From JAHZKN01 sp965250205 (GTDB lineage Bacteria; Pseudomonadota; Alphaproteobacteria; Rhizobiales; Hyphomicrobiaceae), in NCBI GenBank assembly GCA_965250205.1, contig CBDFNK010000009.1, positions 5,720 to 69,719 on the forward strand: 64,000 nt of DNA, given 5' to 3'. Shown in pieces: positions 49,246-58,208 of the stretch. The notes under the pieces were generated by a model. It ran no database searches, had not been told where the DNA came from, and saw only the letters and a list, made by a program, of their open reading frames with translations. The translations under genes and the position numbers were made by a program. Every line of letters starts with the position of its first letter. The first letter of the stretch is position 1.

Positions 49246-49822
49246 CTAAATTCTTTTCAGCATCGCATACTGGAATTGATCTGCGATCATTGCCAGAAGT
49301 GAAGACGCAAAATTGATGTGAGCCTCGACGTCCATTGTCTCCAGGTCTGGAGAGTCCCCATGGGCCACCGCGTGCCGCCAACCGACCAGTTCCTTGTCCA
49401 GTCGGATACGGACCTTTTGCATCCTAGAGAGATCGAAATTGAGAATGGCGTAGTTCTCCGACAGTCTGGCAAAGTCCAGATTAGAACGGGCCTCGACAAC
49501 GTTTCCATTGACCGCGTCGAACTTGCAGTCGATTAGGGTTTCCAGTTTTTTGACAAAGGCTTGCCGCGACTCGAGTGAATGGTTTCCGGTCGTTAGTCCA
49601 CCGGAACAATCGTTGAAAGTCCGGAAGTATATTCAGCTCTTTGGAAGTGTACATATTGCTCACTTCCCCAATCGTGATTTGGACGGTATCGGTATTTACC
49701 GCGCGCTTTGCGGCATCGATTTCTTGTTTGAGCATTCGAGGTTCCGTCAACTTGTCGTCATTGGCTATCAGGGATTGTAGCCTATCTGGATAATTCCGCC
49801 TGGTGTCCAGGGAGTCAAATCA
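49246..49822 (-). pseudogene. Remnant joining a DUF262 N-terminus to a HEPN (MAE_28990-like) C-terminus
   Basis: From about 49822 down to 49583 the frame reads DDKLTEPRMLKQEIDAAKRA, then IGEVSNMYTSKELNILPDFQ and RLFRWTNDRK, the start of a DUF262 (GmrS-type) protein. A frame change at about 49580 leads to KKLETLIDCKFDAV and then DKELVGWRHAVAHGDSP, ending AMLKRI at 49246. RHAVAH is an RX4H motif, the catalytic signature of HEPN RNases. In other genomes DUF262 and MAE_28990/MAE_18760-type HEPN genes are neighbours; here most of DUF262 appears deleted, fusing the two. No start codon better than TTG 49750 is seen. Confidence 0.7.
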
Positions 49823-50688
49823 ATGTTTATCTGACCGGTGTGCTTGATTAAACCGAAAGGAGTTTCAGCGTCCGGCAAACCTAGTCCAAGCCGCAGATTA
49901 GAAGAGAAGACCCGAAGGTCGCTTCAGGTCAAAAGCTCGCGCCAGCTTGCCCTGTCAGTTGCGACAGGTCTACTTTCAGCAGCGGAAAGTTGAGCCGAGC
50001 GAGCGGTTATCTTCAGCTCCGCCCTCAGCTGCAGACGGAAATTACAACACGTTTGTACGGAAGCAGCGGCCATGAGGAGACAAGAGTATCCCCCGCTGTT
50101 ACGGTACCCAAGAAACTTCCTAGGGATATGCGCCGACATGCTGGCTGACATTACGACAAACGAGACTTGGTATGGTCGATATTACGAAGCCGCAATCGTG
50201 TTAGGTCGCTGCACCGATCCCGCTGCCGACAAGCGTCTACGTCGTGCAATGTCCACCGTATGGTCGAATGAAGCGATCATACTCCTGAGAACTTGCCAAC
50301 GAACAAACTCGCTGGTCAGCCCATGGCGACGTTTTGTGGGCTCCGTGGTTCGGTGCGCATCGATACCGTGAGAACAGCGCCGGTCACTACTGTTGTGGAT
50401 AGCCCGAGAGGTTTGCGAGTGATAACCCGAGCTGTTCCACAAAACAAGTGATAGCCCGTGCATACTTGTTCACAGTCGTGAGGCAAGGCAGGAGGTGTCT
50501 TGAGACGGACAATGGCAAGGATTAGAAAACTCACACCGGAAATAGTTTATCAAGTAGACTGGTCCACAGCCAATGAATAAGGAAATTTACAGGGCAATTT
50601 TTAAGACTTTTCGATTCTGCACCAAAACTACTCCGCGCGCAAAAAATTGAACCGCTAGAATCTTTTTGGTCGGACACTACTATCATTA
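49823..50688. other. Non-coding or unrecognised stretch
   Basis: 866 bp. A plus-strand open frame at 50072-50371 could encode 99 residues (LRYPRNFLGICADMLADITT in the middle), but it has no recognisable family and overlaps a minus-strand frame of similar quality. Probably degraded sequence; I support no gene here. Confidence 0.5.
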
Positions 50689-51831
50689 TCAATTTTTCGG
50701 CAAAGTGATTTGCTTTATTGTACCCCAGTAAAAAATGTCATCTAGATATTTTAAGGGTTTCACTGATACGAGCTCGATTTTCGCGTTTGGATTTAGAACA
50801 GTTACAATGGAACCATAGTACGCTTTGTCATTTCGCAACTCAGGACACCGCGAGCGGATATTTATACCACCGGCTTCTCTTGTTATATTTAGTTTAGGGC
50901 CGACAACTTCATCAGTCTTATGATTGTCCCGTATTGCACGCAAAACAGCACGACCAAACGGCGCATCTGGGTGACGTAGTTTGTCGCGAACGAGCGCTGA
51001 TTTCTTGCCCAAGAAAATACATAGACCTGAAGCATCTGAAATTACTGCACTAAGACGCTGACTCTTGGGTTCTAAAACAGGTTTCGAGAGCACGCCGTCG
51101 ATCCAATTTGCAATCTCTGCAACAGGTAAGGCGAGACCGATACGCGATTTATTTGCTACCAGCTCTCGCATTACAAGAATAGCCACGACGAAGCCATCTG
51201 CGTCAAAAATGGGAGACCCACTTTGCGTTGGAATAAACTTACCGCTAAGCCTTACTAATCTTGGGTCGAGACTGTCCGTCCCCACGACTTCTGCGAGATT
51301 AGCAGTGGCGGACTCGGCTATTTTGCTTCCATCGAGGCCCCAGCTGACAACCACATATTTCTGCCCAACAGCTAAGTTTACAGCCCTCACTTTAGCGGAG
51401 ATCCGCGTTCGTGAACTGGCAACAACCTGTGCCACATCGTGTTTTTTGTTCACTAGAACGCCAGTTATGGGCCGATATTCCTGAGCACCAATACTCGTCT
51501 CAGCAATTACGTAAACATCGCGATTGCGACGCGCCCCAAGTCGGTCCCATTTTCCATCGGGTAGTACTACGTGACCCGCTGTGAGAATTCGATATTTTCT
51601 CCTTGGTGAATTTGCTTTCGTTCTAATTACGACTCCAGTTCCGTGAATGGGTATTGAAAACATCTCGCCTGGAGCCGGCTTGCCCTGCACCCTGAGATGT
51701 ACAACCTTACCTATCGCTTCCGTCAGAATAGCCTCAACATCAATGTCATTTGCATAGCTTGGTACAACATGGGTTGCCGAGCATCCAATTAGTCCCATTG
51801 CTATCGCTAGAAGCGTCGAATATTTACCCAT
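50689..51831 (-). CDS. Exported trypsin-like serine protease, lipoprotein
   Basis: 380 residues. The N-terminus ALLAIAMGLIGCSA-type segment ends in the lipobox LIGC at Cys17, so it is probably a lipoprotein. The chymotrypsin-like catalytic triad is visible: His in ILTAGHVVLP, Asp in NKKHDVAQVVAS, Ser in IPTQSGSPIFDADGFVVAIL (GSP in place of the common GDSGGP). About 130 C-terminal residues after the protease domain are of unknown fold. It begins 9 bp after the stop of the acyltransferase-like gene, so they form one operon. The substrate is unknown. Confidence 0.85.
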   Translation of the reverse strand: MGKYSTLLAIAMGLIGCSATHVVPSYANDIDVEAILTEAIGKVVHLRVQGKPAPGEMFSIPIHGTGVVIRTKANSPRRKYRILTAGHVVLPDGKWDRLGARRNRDVYVIAETSIGAQEYRPITGVLVNKKHDVAQVVASSRTRISAKVRAVNLAVGQKYVVVSWGLDGSKIAESATANLAEVVGTDSLDPRLVRLSGKFIPTQSGSPIFDADGFVVAILVMRELVANKSRIGLALPVAEIANWIDGVLSKPVLEPKSQRLSAVISDASGLCIFLGKKSALVRDKLRHPDAPFGRAVLRAIRDNHKTDEVVGPKLNITREAGGINIRSRCPELRNDKAYYGSIVTVLNPNAKIELVSVKPLKYLDDIFYWGTIKQITLPKN

Positions 51832-51840
51832 AGCATTGCC

Positions 51841-53382
51841 TTATTTTGAAAACATCACTGCGCGTGCAACGGTATTTGCATCGTTTCTGACGGTCGGCAA
51901 AGAGAATTCTATTTCCACGCCACCCTCTGACAGATTGTTTGTTTTGATAGTATATTCAAATACCAATCGGGAAGCTTTGATGTCTTTAGATGATGTAATT
52001 TCAGCGGGCACAATGGGAAACGTTAGCTTACCTTGACGAACTGTACCACTCATTGCGACGAGGCCAGGCTGAAGATGAGAGTTCATGTCAAGGTTGATTG
52101 TAGCACGGGCTTTAAAGCTTGGGCCGATTGGCAGAACCGGAGCGGGAATCGAAAGTCGTATCGTTTCGATCGTCCAATTGCGATCGACCCCTCCGAGGGT
52201 TGCGCTAATTACGGGATGCCCTCCACCTTTGATTGGTTGTCGATTAGCTGGAGTTACATCCAGAAGCTCCCATGCAAGTTTCGTTTGTGCGGCCTCATCG
52301 TCAAAAATAGTTGCATGCTCGGCGAATGACACTTCTGCACCAGAGAGACTGGTCGAGGACGGGTTTCGGGCTGCACTCCATGCTGGTACTGTCCCGTCAC
52401 CCTTATCTTCAGTAAAATACCAATTTGATGAGCTCGGAGAAGTTGCTCCGTCCTTTATAGCAAAATAAGTCCGCGTTGGGTGAGCGTCGGCAATGAACAG
52501 ATACTCCGTAATAGACTTCAGCGGCGATTTCAACAGCTCTGATAGAGAGCCCGCATTTTTAAGGTTAGTTTTGAATTGTTTTAAGCGCGTTTTGTCATCC
52601 AGGATTTGTTTCGGGATCCAACCTAGATTAGACCACTCGTCGGCGGAAAAAATATCTAAATAGCGTTTAGAGTTGTCGGAGTTTTTAACATAACAACACT
52701 CATCATAGCGAGGCAAGAGTTCGAGAATTGACGGAAAGGAGAGGGTGACTGCACGGATCGTCTTCTGTCCACCTGCCAACCAATTCTTTACGCCCCCCCA
52801 TCCTTCCGATAAGGTGCCGAGAGTATTCGCCGAACCTAAGAATGGAGTTCCAAAATAGAATATTTTTTTAACTCCTGAACTAGGATTATCTTTTAGGTAA
52901 ATCCGACTAACAATACCGCCCATGCTGTGGGCTATAATGTCGAAATCTGAACCAATCTTTCCGTCGCGCTTTATTTGATCAATAAAAGCTTCCAATTTTG
53001 CGGCAGAATCAAAATTACTTTGACGCCAGTCGTAATCGAATAAAAACAAATTTTCATTTTCTTTGAAGCCCATGTTTTCAAGTGTCTTGAGAAGGGCATC
53101 GTAAGCCTTTATAGAGTAAAGTGGGCCAAGAACCTCAACACGATCGATCAAACCGCACGCATGCAATTTCTCCGGCTTTGCTACATCAAGCCTTAGTCGA
53201 GAAAAATTTTTCAGTGAGTGTTTAGTACCCCAAACGACAGCATTGGATTTCGTGCAAAGTTTGCTCCCCAAAATTCCTGGAACAACAACAACGGGGTGCT
53301 TGACCGTCTCCTTGCTCAAAGCAGAACCAGTAACGAAAAGAAGCAGGAAAAACGGGCACAGCAAACCAATAAATACTCGCAC
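51841..53382 (-). CDS. Exported lecithin:cholesterol acyltransferase (LCAT)-like esterase
   Basis: 513 residues with a signal peptide (VFIGLLCPFFLLLFVTGSAL). The alpha/beta-hydrolase core has the oxyanion-loop segment HPVVVVPGILGSKLCTK, the nucleophile elbow IIAHSMGGIVSRIYL (AHSMGG), the catalytic Asp in DKGDGTVPAWSAARN and the His in SFAEHATIFDDE, the order and spacing of the LCAT/PDAT family. The last 110 residues are a separate, probably beta-rich domain. Start is GTG 53382 after GGAGGCG. Such enzymes act on phospholipids or acyl esters. It is the first gene of the operon with the serine protease. Confidence 0.87.
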   Translation of the reverse strand: MRVFIGLLCPFFLLLFVTGSALSKETVKHPVVVVPGILGSKLCTKSNAVVWGTKHSLKNFSRLRLDVAKPEKLHACGLIDRVEVLGPLYSIKAYDALLKTLENMGFKENENLFLFDYDWRQSNFDSAAKLEAFIDQIKRDGKIGSDFDIIAHSMGGIVSRIYLKDNPSSGVKKIFYFGTPFLGSANTLGTLSEGWGGVKNWLAGGQKTIRAVTLSFPSILELLPRYDECCYVKNSDNSKRYLDIFSADEWSNLGWIPKQILDDKTRLKQFKTNLKNAGSLSELLKSPLKSITEYLFIADAHPTRTYFAIKDGATSPSSSNWYFTEDKGDGTVPAWSAARNPSSTSLSGAEVSFAEHATIFDDEAAQTKLAWELLDVTPANRQPIKGGGHPVISATLGGVDRNWTIETIRLSIPAPVLPIGPSFKARATINLDMNSHLQPGLVAMSGTVRQGKLTFPIVPAEITSSKDIKASRLVFEYTIKTNNLSEGGVEIEFSLPTVRNDANTVARAVMFSK

Positions 53383-53860
53383 AATGTCGCCTCCAAAATG
53401 CTTAACTAACAGAAACGCAGCTATTTTAACATCTGATGATCCTCAAGAATAGTGCTCACCCATCATGCAAATCGGTCAAGGTATATTTGATCAGATGCCG
53501 TAAGTTATTTCACGTCAAGAACCTTATAAACATGCGTACTGTCCGACGTCAGCGCCTGATGAGACGGGCTTTGGATCTTAGAGTAAAGCACGCATCAATG
53601 CGTTGTGGTGTTCTGTTCTGCTCGTTCATTCGACTTTTCTGTCTTTTCATTTGGCCGTCCGGGCGGGCTCTCGTGAACCGAGCCTGCGCTATCACTTATC
53701 TCGGCCAGTCGGCTTCGATCCCTGACGGAAATGTGGTGCGCTGCGCGCGCTTCATTGTCATGTCCGCTACTCCGGACATGGAACCCTAAATCCAGCTTAC
53801 ATCAAAACCGGCGACGCCTCCGGCTGTGGGTCAATGACTTTTTCCCGTAAGGCGGTCTAA

Positions 53861-53909
53861 GCGATCAGCCCGTCTTTTTTCGTTTTTTCTTCGCGGACGG
53901 GCTGATCGC
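53861..53909. repeat. Long perfect inverted repeat with T-rich loop
   Basis: GCGATCAGCCCGTC at 53861-53874 pairs without mismatch with GACGGGCTGATCGC at 53896-53909. The loop is T-rich. Direct repeats AAGGCGGTCTAA and AAGGCCGTCTAA lie on either side. It could act as terminator, protein-binding site or origin-like structure. Confidence 0.85.
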
Positions 53910-53984
53910 TAAGGCCGTCTAAACGGTCCCCCACAAAAGTCATGTGACGCATCCCCGGATTTTGATCGAGGTCCAAAGGAAGGT

Positions 53985-54015
53985 CGTCACCGCCAAGGCG
54001 GTGACGGCTTTTGTT
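53985..54015 (+). terminator. Hairpin followed by T-rich tract
   Basis: GTCACCGCC pairs with GGCGGTGAC around AA, and CGGCTTTTGTTGTTT follows. It fits a weak Rho-independent terminator or attenuator about 110 bp before ardA. Confidence 0.55.
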
Positions 54016-54121
54016 GTTTGTGGATTTGGACGCTCGCCGCTGGGCAAGGGTTCATGCGCGGTGTAGAAGGTCTTGGATTTGAAACCTCGCGGAAAACAAC
54101 CCGAACGAATGCGAGGAAACC

Positions 54122-54631
54122 ATGACTCTGATTTTATATGCACAGCCCTACAACATCGAAGCCGAAGGCTTTTACTTCCACACCGCCGACGAGTACGCGA
54201 AGACGTTGCCCACCATCAAAGATGGTAGCGGCCAACCAATTGAAGAGTTTGAAATCGAGTTCATCGATGGAGAGGCCATCGATTGCGATCTCGCCAAAGC
54301 ATGGGGCTTAAACCAAGCCAACTTCTCTGCCTATTTCGATGCCGCCGCCACATGGCAAGACTATGAAAAAACCGCCTTCATCATCGCGGTCGGTGAGTGC
54401 GGTTACGACTTTGATCCCGCAAGCGTCGACCCCAACGATTTCGAGGTTGATCTCTATCATCTGGACAGCCTCAATGACCTTGCCATCCAGTTTGTCGAAG
54501 ACGGACTGCTCGGCGACATTCCCGAATGCATGCAAGCCTATTTCGATTACGACGCGCTCGCCCGTGATCTCGGTGTCGACTACAGCGAAACGACCATCGT
54601 AGGAGAAAATATTATTTATCGGTGCGGGTAA
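54122..54631 (+). CDS. ardA: Antirestriction protein ArdA
   Basis: A 169-residue, very acidic protein that mimics B-form DNA and blocks type I restriction enzymes, helping incoming mobile DNA survive. The antirestriction signature is seen in LAIQFVEDGLLGDIPECMQA, with YFDYDALARDLGVDY near the end and an N-terminal YAQPYNIEAEGFYFH domain. It is carried by many conjugative elements. A hairpin overlapping its stop may separate it from parB. Confidence 0.93.
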   Translation: MTLILYAQPYNIEAEGFYFHTADEYAKTLPTIKDGSGQPIEEFEIEFIDGEAIDCDLAKAWGLNQANFSAYFDAAATWQDYEKTAFIIAVGECGYDFDPASVDPNDFEVDLYHLDSLNDLAIQFVEDGLLGDIPECMQAYFDYDALARDLGVDYSETTIVGENIIYRCG

Positions 54632-54655
54632 AAGTCACCGCACCACAGATTTTTT
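54621..54655 (+). terminator. Terminator-like hairpin overlapping the ardA stop
   Basis: GGTGCGG at 54621-54627 pairs with CCGCACC at 54638-54644, followed by ACAGATTTTTT. The left arm includes the last codons of ardA. Confidence 0.7.
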
Positions 54656-54689
54656 AAACCAAACCATTTAAACGAAAGGACCACCTAAA

Positions 54690-56384
54690 ATGACACTTAA
54701 ACATATCCCTTTAGAACAACTTCATCCCGCTAAAACCAATGTGCGGAAATTTCAATCGAAACAGATCGATGATCTCGTCCCCAGCATTTCGCGCCTCGGT
54801 CTTTTGCAACCGCTCTTGGTTCGGCTTGCAAATGATGACAGCGCTGACAATTCGTATGAGGTCATCGCGGGTCAACGTCGCTATCATGCCTTGTGTAAAA
54901 TCTCAGAAGGCAAAAATCCTGACCCCGTGCCGTGCCTGATTATGAACGATGACGATGATGCGATCGCCATTGAAGCCTCGTTGTCTGAAAACATCGACCG
55001 TCTACCGATGGATGAGATCGACCAGTACAAAGCCTTCACGGCTCTTCAAAAGACAGGTCTTGATGTCGAGGAGATTGCGTCCCGCTTTGGCGTGACAGAA
55101 AGATTGGTACGGCAAAGACTGGCGATTGCCAAACTCTATTCTCCCATTCTGACCGCCTACCGAAAGGAAGAGATTGAGCCTTCAACCATTCGCACTTTGA
55201 CGATGGCCTCAAGAGTTAAACAGAAAAAATGGTGGGCGCTTTACCGGAGCGAGGACGAGTACGCACCGACGGGGCGTAATCTCAAACGCTGGCTCTTGGG
55301 CGGTGGTGATATTCGCGTCTCGCATGCCTTATTTGCACTCAAAGAGTATGATGGGGCGTTGGTAAGCGATCTCTTTGGTGACGATCAATATTTTGATAGC
55401 GCGGAGAAGTTTTGGTGCTTACAAAACATAGCGATCGCCGAAACCAAGGAGCGTTACCTGAAAGACGGATGGCAGGAGGTCGTCATTCTTGATGTCGGTA
55501 CGTGGTGGTACGAATGGGGGCATACCGAAACAAGCATTGAGGATGGCGGTAAAGTCTTCGTGCAAATTGCGGCAGACGGCGAGGTGCAGTTCCACGAAGG
55601 CTACCTCACAGCAAAAGAAGCCGAGCGGCGCAAGAATGGGGACAGGAAAAAACCCGCCAGACCTGAAATCACCAAAGCAATGCAGAATTATCTGTCCCTG
55701 CATCGTCATGCGGCGGTCAAATATAAACTGCTCGACAATCACGGCTTGGCGTTGCGGGTCGCCACCGCCCAAATCATTGCAAGATCATCTTTGTGGAGCG
55801 TGTCAGCCGACCCGCAAAAGGCGGTCAATGATAAAATTGCAGAAAGTCTTCAATCTAATCAATCAGAGCAAGACTTTAAGAAACACCGTGAGGCTATTCG
55901 TGACCTGTTGGGATTGGAAGGTGAAGGCCATATCGTTCCGACCAAACAGGATTGGACGGTCAGCCACTACTTGCCCGAAATTTTTGCAAAACTTCTCACC
56001 CTTGATGATGAGGCCGTCACCTGCATTTTCACCTTTATCGTGGCTGAAACATTATCGTCAGGCGATGTCTTGATTGAAATTTTAGGGCATCACTTAGATG
56101 CAGATCTGTCTGAAATCCATAAGCCCGATGATGTGTTCTTTGATCTTCTGCGCGACAAGCAGGTCATTAACGGGATGATCGCGGAGGTTAGCGGCGCAAA
56201 CAAAGCCGCAAGCCATGTCAGCGACACGGCAAAAGAGCAAAAATCGCTCCTCAAAAACCTGATCAAAGCGAAACAGCCTGACTGGACTCCGAGATATTTC
56301 AGATTTCCGATGAAAGCCTATACCGAGCGCGGTGGCATAAGCATGATGAATGCGTGGACAGAGGTGCAGTCATTATTTGAGTAG
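54690..56384 (+). CDS. ParB/RepB/Spo0J-family partition protein, long form
   Basis: 564 residues. The N-terminal ParB domain has IPLEQLHPAKTNVRK and the box EVIAGQRRYHALCKI; ENIDRLPMDEIDQYKAF is also typical. A helix-turn-helix follows (EEIASRFGVTERLVRQRLAI). The C-terminal 350 residues are specific to long plasmid-type ParB proteins of alphaproteobacteria. No ParA is adjacent, so it may regulate or nick instead of partitioning. AAAGGA before the ATG is the ribosome-binding site. Confidence 0.9.
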   Translation: MTLKHIPLEQLHPAKTNVRKFQSKQIDDLVPSISRLGLLQPLLVRLANDDSADNSYEVIAGQRRYHALCKISEGKNPDPVPCLIMNDDDDAIAIEASLSENIDRLPMDEIDQYKAFTALQKTGLDVEEIASRFGVTERLVRQRLAIAKLYSPILTAYRKEEIEPSTIRTLTMASRVKQKKWWALYRSEDEYAPTGRNLKRWLLGGGDIRVSHALFALKEYDGALVSDLFGDDQYFDSAEKFWCLQNIAIAETKERYLKDGWQEVVILDVGTWWYEWGHTETSIEDGGKVFVQIAADGEVQFHEGYLTAKEAERRKNGDRKKPARPEITKAMQNYLSLHRHAAVKYKLLDNHGLALRVATAQIIARSSLWSVSADPQKAVNDKIAESLQSNQSEQDFKKHREAIRDLLGLEGEGHIVPTKQDWTVSHYLPEIFAKLLTLDDEAVTCIFTFIVAETLSSGDVLIEILGHHLDADLSEIHKPDDVFFDLLRDKQVINGMIAEVSGANKAASHVSDTAKEQKSLLKNLIKAKQPDWTPRYFRFPMKAYTERGGISMMNAWTEVQSLFE

Positions 56385-56512
56385 GACCGCAACATTAAAC
56401 TAATATACATTATGTCGACGCGACTAAGCGTCGGCATAAAATAATTGATCTGCCGCGTTATCGGCATGGGCTCGATGCCATAACCACGAGCGCGATTGCC
56501 ACATAGTGGCGG

Positions 56513-56815
56513 TTACACATCAAATAAGTCGCGGCGAATATTTTGACGAACGTGAATGACCGCCTCGATGAAAATATAATCAGGTTGTTTACTGTAAAAT
56601 ATGTAATGAGACTGATAGCGGTAGCGCCGCCAACCCTGCTTGATCTCGTAGGCGTTTGCGCCAATCCCAGCAAAATTCACCAACAACTCGAAGCTTGAAT
56701 GAAGTCCGGCCACATAGGCCGAGGTTTGACGCGCCCCAAACTTATCGTCTGAGTAGCCAATGATGGTCGCAATCTGCTTTTCTGCCGTGCGTGATAGCTT
56801 GTACCTATCGGCCAT
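56513..56815 (-). CDS. ParE/RelE-superfamily toxin
   Basis: 100 residues from ATG 56815 (MADRYKLSRTAEKQIATIIG); the longer frame runs into the antitoxin gene. The fold pattern of the ParE group is clear: YSDDKFGARQTSAYVAGLHS, then GIGANAYEIKQGWRRYRYQS and VIHVRQNIRRDL. ParE toxins poison DNA gyrase; RelE relatives cleave mRNA, and its identity as ParE is judged from the spacing. It overlaps the antitoxin by 11 bp. Confidence 0.88.
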   Translation of the reverse strand: MADRYKLSRTAEKQIATIIGYSDDKFGARQTSAYVAGLHSSFELLVNFAGIGANAYEIKQGWRRYRYQSHYIFYSKQPDYIFIEAVIHVRQNIRRDLFDV

Positions 56816-57029
56816 CCGATGCCGTTTTTGCTTTTCGGGCGGCGCGCGTGCGCTCAAGAATTTCCGCGACAGTTACATCGGTCGGCGTGTTCGTATCCGG
56901 ATGGTTGGCCATTTCTCGCAAGGCCGCCAACTGCTCTTCGCGGGTCATCTTTTCCCACAACGCCTCATCCTCCGGGGTAGGCACCGCCCAGGATGAGATT
57001 TTTTGTTTTGTATCGACTGTTTTATTCAT
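56805..57029 (-). CDS. ParD-like antitoxin
   Basis: 74 residues, charged, with a disordered middle (ANHPDTNTPTDVTVAEILER) and no obvious ribbon-helix-helix at the N-terminus. Its gene lies directly upstream of and overlaps the ParE-like toxin gene, the standard type II order. A family with this layout accompanies ParE toxins in many alphaproteobacteria. It probably neutralises the toxin and represses the operon. Confidence 0.8.
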   Translation of the reverse strand: MNKTVDTKQKISSWAVPTPEDEALWEKMTREEQLAALREMANHPDTNTPTDVTVAEILERTRAARKAKTASDGR

Positions 57030-57095
57030 AACTTAAGTGTACCACAAACAGGCTTCCCGGTCGAGAATTTTGCAGATTCATGTGTACAGGCAAAA

Positions 57096-57704
57096 TTATA
57101 CTTCAGCCTCAAGCGCCTTTAAGCGGCGTGTAATTGTCCAGGGATTAACTCCGTAGAATTCTGCAACCTCCGCTAAAGAGTAATCACCGGACTCAATTTT
57201 CTTTTTTGCCCTCATAAGCTGGCGATGCGTGATTTTGGGACGGCGACCTAAACGTTTGCCCTTGCGCCGCGCTGCTTCCAGGCCTTCTTTTGTGCGCCGT
57301 GACAACCGGCTGCGCTCATGTTCGGCCAACGCGGCAACAATGGTGTAAAAAAGCTTGCCGTCTTCACTGCTGGTATCAACGCCAAGCGTGACCACCTGAA
57401 ACGCGACGCCGCGTGCGCTTAATTGTTCGGCATGAGTAAGCGCATCTATTGTTGAGCGAAACGCACGATCCAGATCCCACACCACTAACGCGTCACCGGA
57501 TTTGAGTTGTCTGAATACTTTATCAAAAACGGGGCGGCACTTCGCATTCGCAGAGCATTTCTCAATAAAAAGCTTGTCACAAAGGGGCTTTAACGCATCA
57601 ATTTGGCGATCCGGTTTCTGATCTTTGGTGCTGACTCTGATATATCCAATTCTTTTGTTTTTATTCAATATAGTACAGCCTTTCCGGGTCGCCCCGGACC
57701 CCAC
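57096..57704 (-). CDS. Small serine recombinase / resolvase
   Basis: 202 residues from GTG 57704; a TTG at 57668 just before NKNKRIGYIRVSTKDQ is the likelier true start. The resolvase domain has RVSTKDQ with the catalytic Ser, VVWDLDRAFRSTIDAL, and EHERSRLSRRTKEGLEAARR. A C-terminal HTH_7 domain reads YSLAEVAEFYGVNPWTITRR. It resembles Tn3-type resolvases or invertases. It may resolve dimers of the element or be a leftover of a transposon. Confidence 0.9.
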   Translation of the reverse strand: MGSGATRKGCTILNKNKRIGYIRVSTKDQKPDRQIDALKPLCDKLFIEKCSANAKCRPVFDKVFRQLKSGDALVVWDLDRAFRSTIDALTHAEQLSARGVAFQVVTLGVDTSSEDGKLFYTIVAALAEHERSRLSRRTKEGLEAARRKGKRLGRRPKITHRQLMRAKKKIESGDYSLAEVAEFYGVNPWTITRRLKALEAEV

Positions 57705-57848
57705 ATAATTGATCCCTTTCTTCGTTTTCTGGGTTCATAGTTTTTCGGCGTAGCTTCTACCGAGCCATCACCTTGAAATTGCATGTTTATTCAATAATTA
57801 TAGCAAATTGAAGATGAGCCGTGCAAATCTTCGCACTAACGATCGTTT

Positions 57849-58208
57849 GTGCGGTACCAAAATCTAACATTCTCAACTCCCTGCAAATTTCTAATTTTGC
57901 CCGCGATTTGCTTGAGCCTTTTAGCGTTGATCAGTCGGGACGCATCCGCGTTCACTGGCGATGAAGTTCTCAACAAAATGTCGGCAGAGGCGCAGCAAAG
58001 TTATCTCGCCGGAATTGTCGATGGGTTGTGGCAAGCGCGATGGCTCAAGGATAAACCTGATGATACTGGCGTTATCTGCATTACCAACTGGTTTTACAAG
58101 AACGAAAAGAAGAGCCTGCGCCACATCGGTCAATTGATGCGCCGCAATTTGGACAAGCAAGCCAACGGTATTATTTATGTCTTGGTCAAAAAGGAATGTG
58201 GATGGTGA
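57849..58208 (+). CDS. Small exported protein, weakly Rap1a/Tai-like
   Basis: 119 residues with a signal peptide (FLILPAICLSLLALISRDASA). The mature part AQQSYLAGIVDGLWQARW, then CITNWF and a C-terminal Cys (KKECGW) has the layout of Rap1a/Tai immunity-like proteins, which have two conserved cysteines; this link is weak. It starts at GTG 57849 and overlaps the next gene by 13 bp. Confidence 0.65.
   Translation: MRYQNLTFSTPCKFLILPAICLSLLALISRDASAFTGDEVLNKMSAEAQQSYLAGIVDGLWQARWLKDKPDDTGVICITNWFYKNEKKSLRHIGQLMRRNLDKQANGIIYVLVKKECGW

Larger units (their letters stand above)
53383..54121. other. Gene-free region with several hairpins upstream of ardA
   Basis: 739 bp. No gene is supported; a plus-strand frame at 53436-53789 is not convincing. 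It contains an inverted repeat CATGTCC/GGACATG at 53759-53780, the long palindrome at 53861-53909 and the hairpin at 53985-54007. The repeated flanks AAGGCGGTCTAA and AAGGCCGTCTAA border the long palindrome. It could hold a transfer- or replication-related site of the element. Confidence 0.5.

Noticed and set aside
50072..50371. 99-residue plus-strand open frame
   Set aside because: No family pattern, no good ribosome-binding site, and an equally long opposite frame; kept only as a note in the gap entry.
53436..53789. 117-residue plus-strand open frame before ardA
   Set aside because: Composition is Arg/Cys-rich and it ends inside hairpin sequence; no support as a gene.
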